NCBI GenBank assembly: GCA_947037905.1
Contig: CAMQUX010000048.1
Location: forward strand, 1-8,482
DNA: 8,482 bases
Direction of reading: 5' to 3'
From: an uncultured Desulfovibrionaceae bacterium
GTDB taxonomy: Bacteria; Desulfobacterota; Desulfovibrionia; Desulfovibrionales; Desulfovibrionaceae
The notes beneath the pieces are model-generated. The model saw only the letters and a list, made by a program, of their open reading frames with translations. It was not told the origin of the DNA and did no database searches. This document shows, one piece after another, positions 6,012 through 8,482 of this stretch. A program made the translations under genes and the position numbers. How positions within the stretch are numbered: position 1 is the stretch's first letter; each line of letters opens with the position of its first letter.

Positions 6012-7373
6012 ATGATTCCTAGTTCTCCTAGTTCCTATAAAAAAATACTATCTCTTATTTGGCCGCAATTTATTATGACCGTGCTCCAGTTTACAATTGG
6101 GTATAGTGATATTTATGTGGCAGGGAAAATAAGCCCAGAAGCTCAAGCTGCTATTGGAATTACAAGCCAGTATCTTTTTGTTTTTCTTATTCTTGCCCAA
6201 GGCTTTTCAAGTGCCTGTATTGCAACTATTAGCCAGTCTTTAGGGGCAAAAGAGCCTCTTTCTATTAAAAGATACACTAGCCTCTGTCTTTATGCTAGCA
6301 TTTTATGTGGCGTATTTCTTAGCACGCTTGGTTTAGTATTTATAGATGCTCTTATAGCTATTTTTAGCGTCCCAAAAGAACTTTTGCCTCTTTTAGAAAA
6401 GACTCTTTTTTTATATATACTTGCTATCCCTTTTTATTATGTTAATCTTGTTTCTGTTGCTGTTTTTAGAGCAAAGCAAAAAGTATTTTATCCGCTCTTT
6501 TTTACTGCCATAGTTGCGGTTTTAAACCTTATTGGAAATTTTATTTTCGCATTTGGCTATTTTGGTCTACCAGTATTTGGATATCAAGGTATTGCTTTTG
6601 CAACTCTTTTTTCTGCTTTTATTGGCTCAACATTTTGCGTAATAGTACTCTTTTTACAAAAAAGCTTGCTCAGAATAAAACATATCCCGCGTGATTGGAT
6701 TAAAACATCGCTCCCTTATTTAGTTAAAGTGGCAGTACCCGCAACACTTACAAATATTGTCTGGCAAGGTGGATATTTTGCACTGTTTGCAATTGTTGCA
6801 ACACTGCCCATTGAAACATCACTACAAACTGCTGCTATTGCTGGTATTGCAACAGGAAACCGTATTGAATCGCTTGTTTTTCTTATAACTTTCTCTTTTA
6901 GCTCAACTGCAAGCATTCTTGTTGGTGAAGAACTTGGCGCTAAAAACCCTACTAACGCTAAAAAAATTGCCATCAAAACTATGATTATTGGAATACTATT
7001 TATAAGTTTACTTTCTGCTATTCTTTGGTACTATGTCGACGGCGTTATAGCTTTTACTGTTCCTGATTTAACAGTTGCGATTGATACAAAAAATTATCTC
7101 TTTTGGAACTTACTTGCAACACCGTTTGTGTTTATGTCTATGACCCTTGCTGGTGTTTTTACTGGTGCTGGCGCTACCTTGTTTAGTTTTATTGTCATGG
7201 GCAGCTCCACTTGGTTTGTTCGTATTCCTTTAAGCTATATTCTTGGGCATCTGATTTTAAAAGAAGCAAATGGTGTTTGGATTGCCATGTTTATATCGCA
7301 AATAATCCAATCGAGTTTTGGTTTATATTTATTTTCTGCAAATAAATGGCAAAAATTTACCTTAAAGAAGTGA
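6012..7373 (+). CDS. MATE family multidrug/metabolite exporter
   Basis: An inner-membrane antiporter that expels organic, often cationic, compounds or metabolites in exchange for Na+ or H+. The 453 residues form about twelve hydrophobic segments in two similar halves of six, as in two MatE domains. Family marks are seen in both halves: YSDIYVAGKI at 31-40 in helix 1, SQSLGAKEP at 75-82 in the N-half and the matching GEELGAKNP at 305-313 in the C-half, and FTGAGATLF from 383 in the late helices. No signal peptide is expected. The start ATG 6012 is certain because TAG at 6000-6002 is in frame; AGG lies 8 bases before it. The gene heads an operon with the DUF2156 gene 6 bases downstream and is divergent from the ModE-like regulator. 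The exported compound cannot be told from sequence; it is also unclear whether Na+ or H+ drives it. Confidence 0.93.
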   Translation: MIPSSPSSYKKILSLIWPQFIMTVLQFTIGYSDIYVAGKISPEAQAAIGITSQYLFVFLILAQGFSSACIATISQSLGAKEPLSIKRYTSLCLYASILCGVFLSTLGLVFIDALIAIFSVPKELLPLLEKTLFLYILAIPFYYVNLVSVAVFRAKQKVFYPLFFTAIVAVLNLIGNFIFAFGYFGLPVFGYQGIAFATLFSAFIGSTFCVIVLFLQKSLLRIKHIPRDWIKTSLPYLVKVAVPATLTNIVWQGGYFALFAIVATLPIETSLQTAAIAGIATGNRIESLVFLITFSFSSTASILVGEELGAKNPTNAKKIAIKTMIIGILFISLLSAILWYYVDGVIAFTVPDLTVAIDTKNYLFWNLLATPFVFMSMTLAGVFTGAGATLFSFIVMGSSTWFVRIPLSYILGHLILKEANGVWIAMFISQIIQSSFGLYLFSANKWQKFTLKK

Positions 7374-7379
7374 TATTTT

Positions 7380-8267
7380 ATGACAAATTCAACATTACAA
7401 TGCTTTACTAAAAATCCTGAACTTGTGCGATATGAAAAATATATTGCCCTGTGTCCAAAAATTTCATCGGACTATACACTTTGCAATATCTTTAGCTGGC
7501 AAGATTATTTTGGATTCACTTTCACTGAAAAAGACAATCTCATTTGGCTTGAACAAACAAAAAATACCCCGCAAGCAGTCAACTGGGCGCCCATTGGCGA
7601 CTGGGATACTATCGACTGGAAAAACTGCGAGACCTTACAAGAAAAACGATTTTTTTCCCGTGTGCCCTATCATTTAATGGAAATTTGGAAAAAAACTTTT
7701 AAAGATAAAGTTCTTATATTTCCAAACTATGACCAATGGGATTATATTTACTGCACGCAAGAACTCATTGAACTTTCTGGAAATATTTTTCATAAAAAGA
7801 AAAACTTACTCGCACAGTTTTTAAAAAACTATGAATACTCTTTTCATGCCATTACAAAAGAGTCCGCACAAGACCTTATTGCCATGCAAAATATTTGGCT
7901 TGAAAACTACGGTAACGACTCAAAAGAACTGCTTACCGAACACCAAGCTATCTGTTCTATTTTAGAGCAATTTGACTGCTTAAAAAATCTAAGTGGCGCA
8001 TACATTACAGTGCAAGATAAAATTGTAGCCTTTACAATTGGTGAGCCGCTCAATGATGAAATGTTCCTTATACATTTCGAAAAAGGACTAACTGAATACA
8101 AAGGTGTATATCAAGCTATAAACCAGCTTTTTTTACAGCATATGGTATCAAATTATAGCTACGTAAACAGAGAACAAGATCTTGGAAACGAAAATTTGAG
8201 AAAAGCAAAACTCTCTTACAACCCTGTGGATTATATGAAAAAATATGATGTGGAGTTTCTTTCATAA
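7380..8267 (+). CDS. DUF2156 / phosphatidylglycerol lysyltransferase C-terminal-like protein
   Basis: A 295-residue soluble protein of the DUF2156 (LPG_synthase_C) family, which has a doubled GNAT-like acyltransferase fold. In MprF, this domain moves an amino acid from aminoacyl-tRNA to a lipid, but stand-alone members such as this one lack the membrane part and their substrates are mostly unknown. Visible family marks are QWDYIYCTQELIELSGNIFHKKKN at about 119-142, and near the end YVNREQDLGNENLRKAKLSYNP (261-282) followed by MKKY. There is no signal peptide or membrane segment. ATG 7380 is preceded by AAAGAAG at 7364-7370. It starts 6 bases after the MATE stop and in the same reading frame, so the two are surely co-transcribed and probably translationally coupled. 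That pairing suggests it modifies a small molecule or lipid linked to the exporter, which is inference only. Confidence 0.83.
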   Translation: MTNSTLQCFTKNPELVRYEKYIALCPKISSDYTLCNIFSWQDYFGFTFTEKDNLIWLEQTKNTPQAVNWAPIGDWDTIDWKNCETLQEKRFFSRVPYHLMEIWKKTFKDKVLIFPNYDQWDYIYCTQELIELSGNIFHKKKNLLAQFLKNYEYSFHAITKESAQDLIAMQNIWLENYGNDSKELLTEHQAICSILEQFDCLKNLSGAYITVQDKIVAFTIGEPLNDEMFLIHFEKGLTEYKGVYQAINQLFLQHMVSNYSYVNREQDLGNENLRKAKLSYNPVDYMKKYDVEFLS

Positions 8268-8376
8268 TTTTACTTAATATTTTATTTTTTTCATACTCTT
8301 CGTAACTTTTCTTTATTTTTTTTCATTTTCTGTTGGGATTTTATTAGATATTTTTTCTTTCATTTTATTTCATATT

Positions 8377-8410
8377 CTTTCATAATTTTATTTCTTTCGT
8401 AATTTTATTT
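8377..8410. repeat. Two tandem 17-bp copies of CTTTCRTAATTTTATTT
   Basis: Copies at 8377-8393 and 8394-8410 differ at one base (A/G at 8382/8399). A third near-copy (one mismatch to the first) is at 8259-8275, spanning the last codons and stop of the DUF2156 gene, so the repeat may have spread from that gene end. Confidence 0.6.
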
Positions 8411-8420
8411 ATAATTTTTT

Positions 8421-8459
8421 ATTTGATATTTTTATTTGATATTTTTATTTGATATTTTT
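8421..8459. repeat. Three exact 13-bp tandem repeats (ATTTGATATTTTT)
   Basis: Exact copies at 8421-8433, 8434-8446 and 8447-8459. They lie in a 215-base strongly T-biased tail (8268-8482) that otherwise holds no gene and no clear hairpin terminator. The T runs could assist termination of the MATE operon, but no stem was found. Such short exact repeats tend to vary in copy number. Confidence 0.8.
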
Positions 8460-8482
8460 TTATAACCCTCTTTAATAACTAA

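Overview
The window is bacterial chromosomal DNA, AT-rich (roughly one third G+C by eye), with six protein genes in ordinary order and no insertion sequence, CRISPR array, tRNA or rRNA that I can see. The gene content (folate-dependent TrmFO, an AMP ligase that resembles the Desulfovibrio DVU_1553 type, a one-domain ModE-like regulator, Opp/Dpp-type ATPases and a DUF2156 protein) suggests a low-GC anaerobe. A Desulfovibrio-like deltaproteobacterium is my first guess. A spirochaete or a clostridium-like Gram-positive cannot be excluded from the sequence alone.

Layout: (1) 1-1275 (+), the 3' part of a PaaK-like AMP-dependent CoA ligase that is open to the left edge, so its start lies outside the window. 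(2) 1276-1692, a convergent intergenic region with an imperfect 23-bp tandem duplication, a near-perfect bidirectional terminator hairpin and a degenerate 31-bp-period AT repeat. (3) 3012-1693 (-), trmFO, starting at TTG. (4) A 92-bp divergent promoter region, then 3105-5283 (+), two overlapping ABC ATPase genes of the oligopeptide/dipeptide/nickel type. No permease or binding-protein gene accompanies them here, and the second ATPase carries an unusually long polar insertion. (5) 5284-5491, a T-rich convergent spacer with an inverted repeat. (6) 5890-5492 (-), a ModE-type winged-helix DNA-binding protein without the molybdate-binding half. (7) A 121-bp divergent control region with a perfect GCTTTC-CTTT-GAAAGC palindrome covering parts of both predicted promoters. 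(8) 6012-8267 (+), a two-gene operon of a MATE exporter and a DUF2156/LPG-synthase-C-like protein. (9) 8268-8482, a very T-rich tail with tandem repeats.

How the genes may work together: the MATE exporter and the DUF2156 protein are tightly spaced and probably co-transcribed. The divergent ModE-like regulator is the obvious candidate to control them and itself through the shared palindrome. The two ABC ATPases would energise an import channel encoded elsewhere. TrmFO is a stand-alone tRNA-modification gene. The ligase family is known from a Desulfovibrio cluster of poorly understood function with a radical-SAM protein, a methyltransferase and an NTP transferase, so the DNA to the left of this window is where an undescribed pathway would most likely be found. 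Nothing inside the window by itself amounts to a clearly new system.
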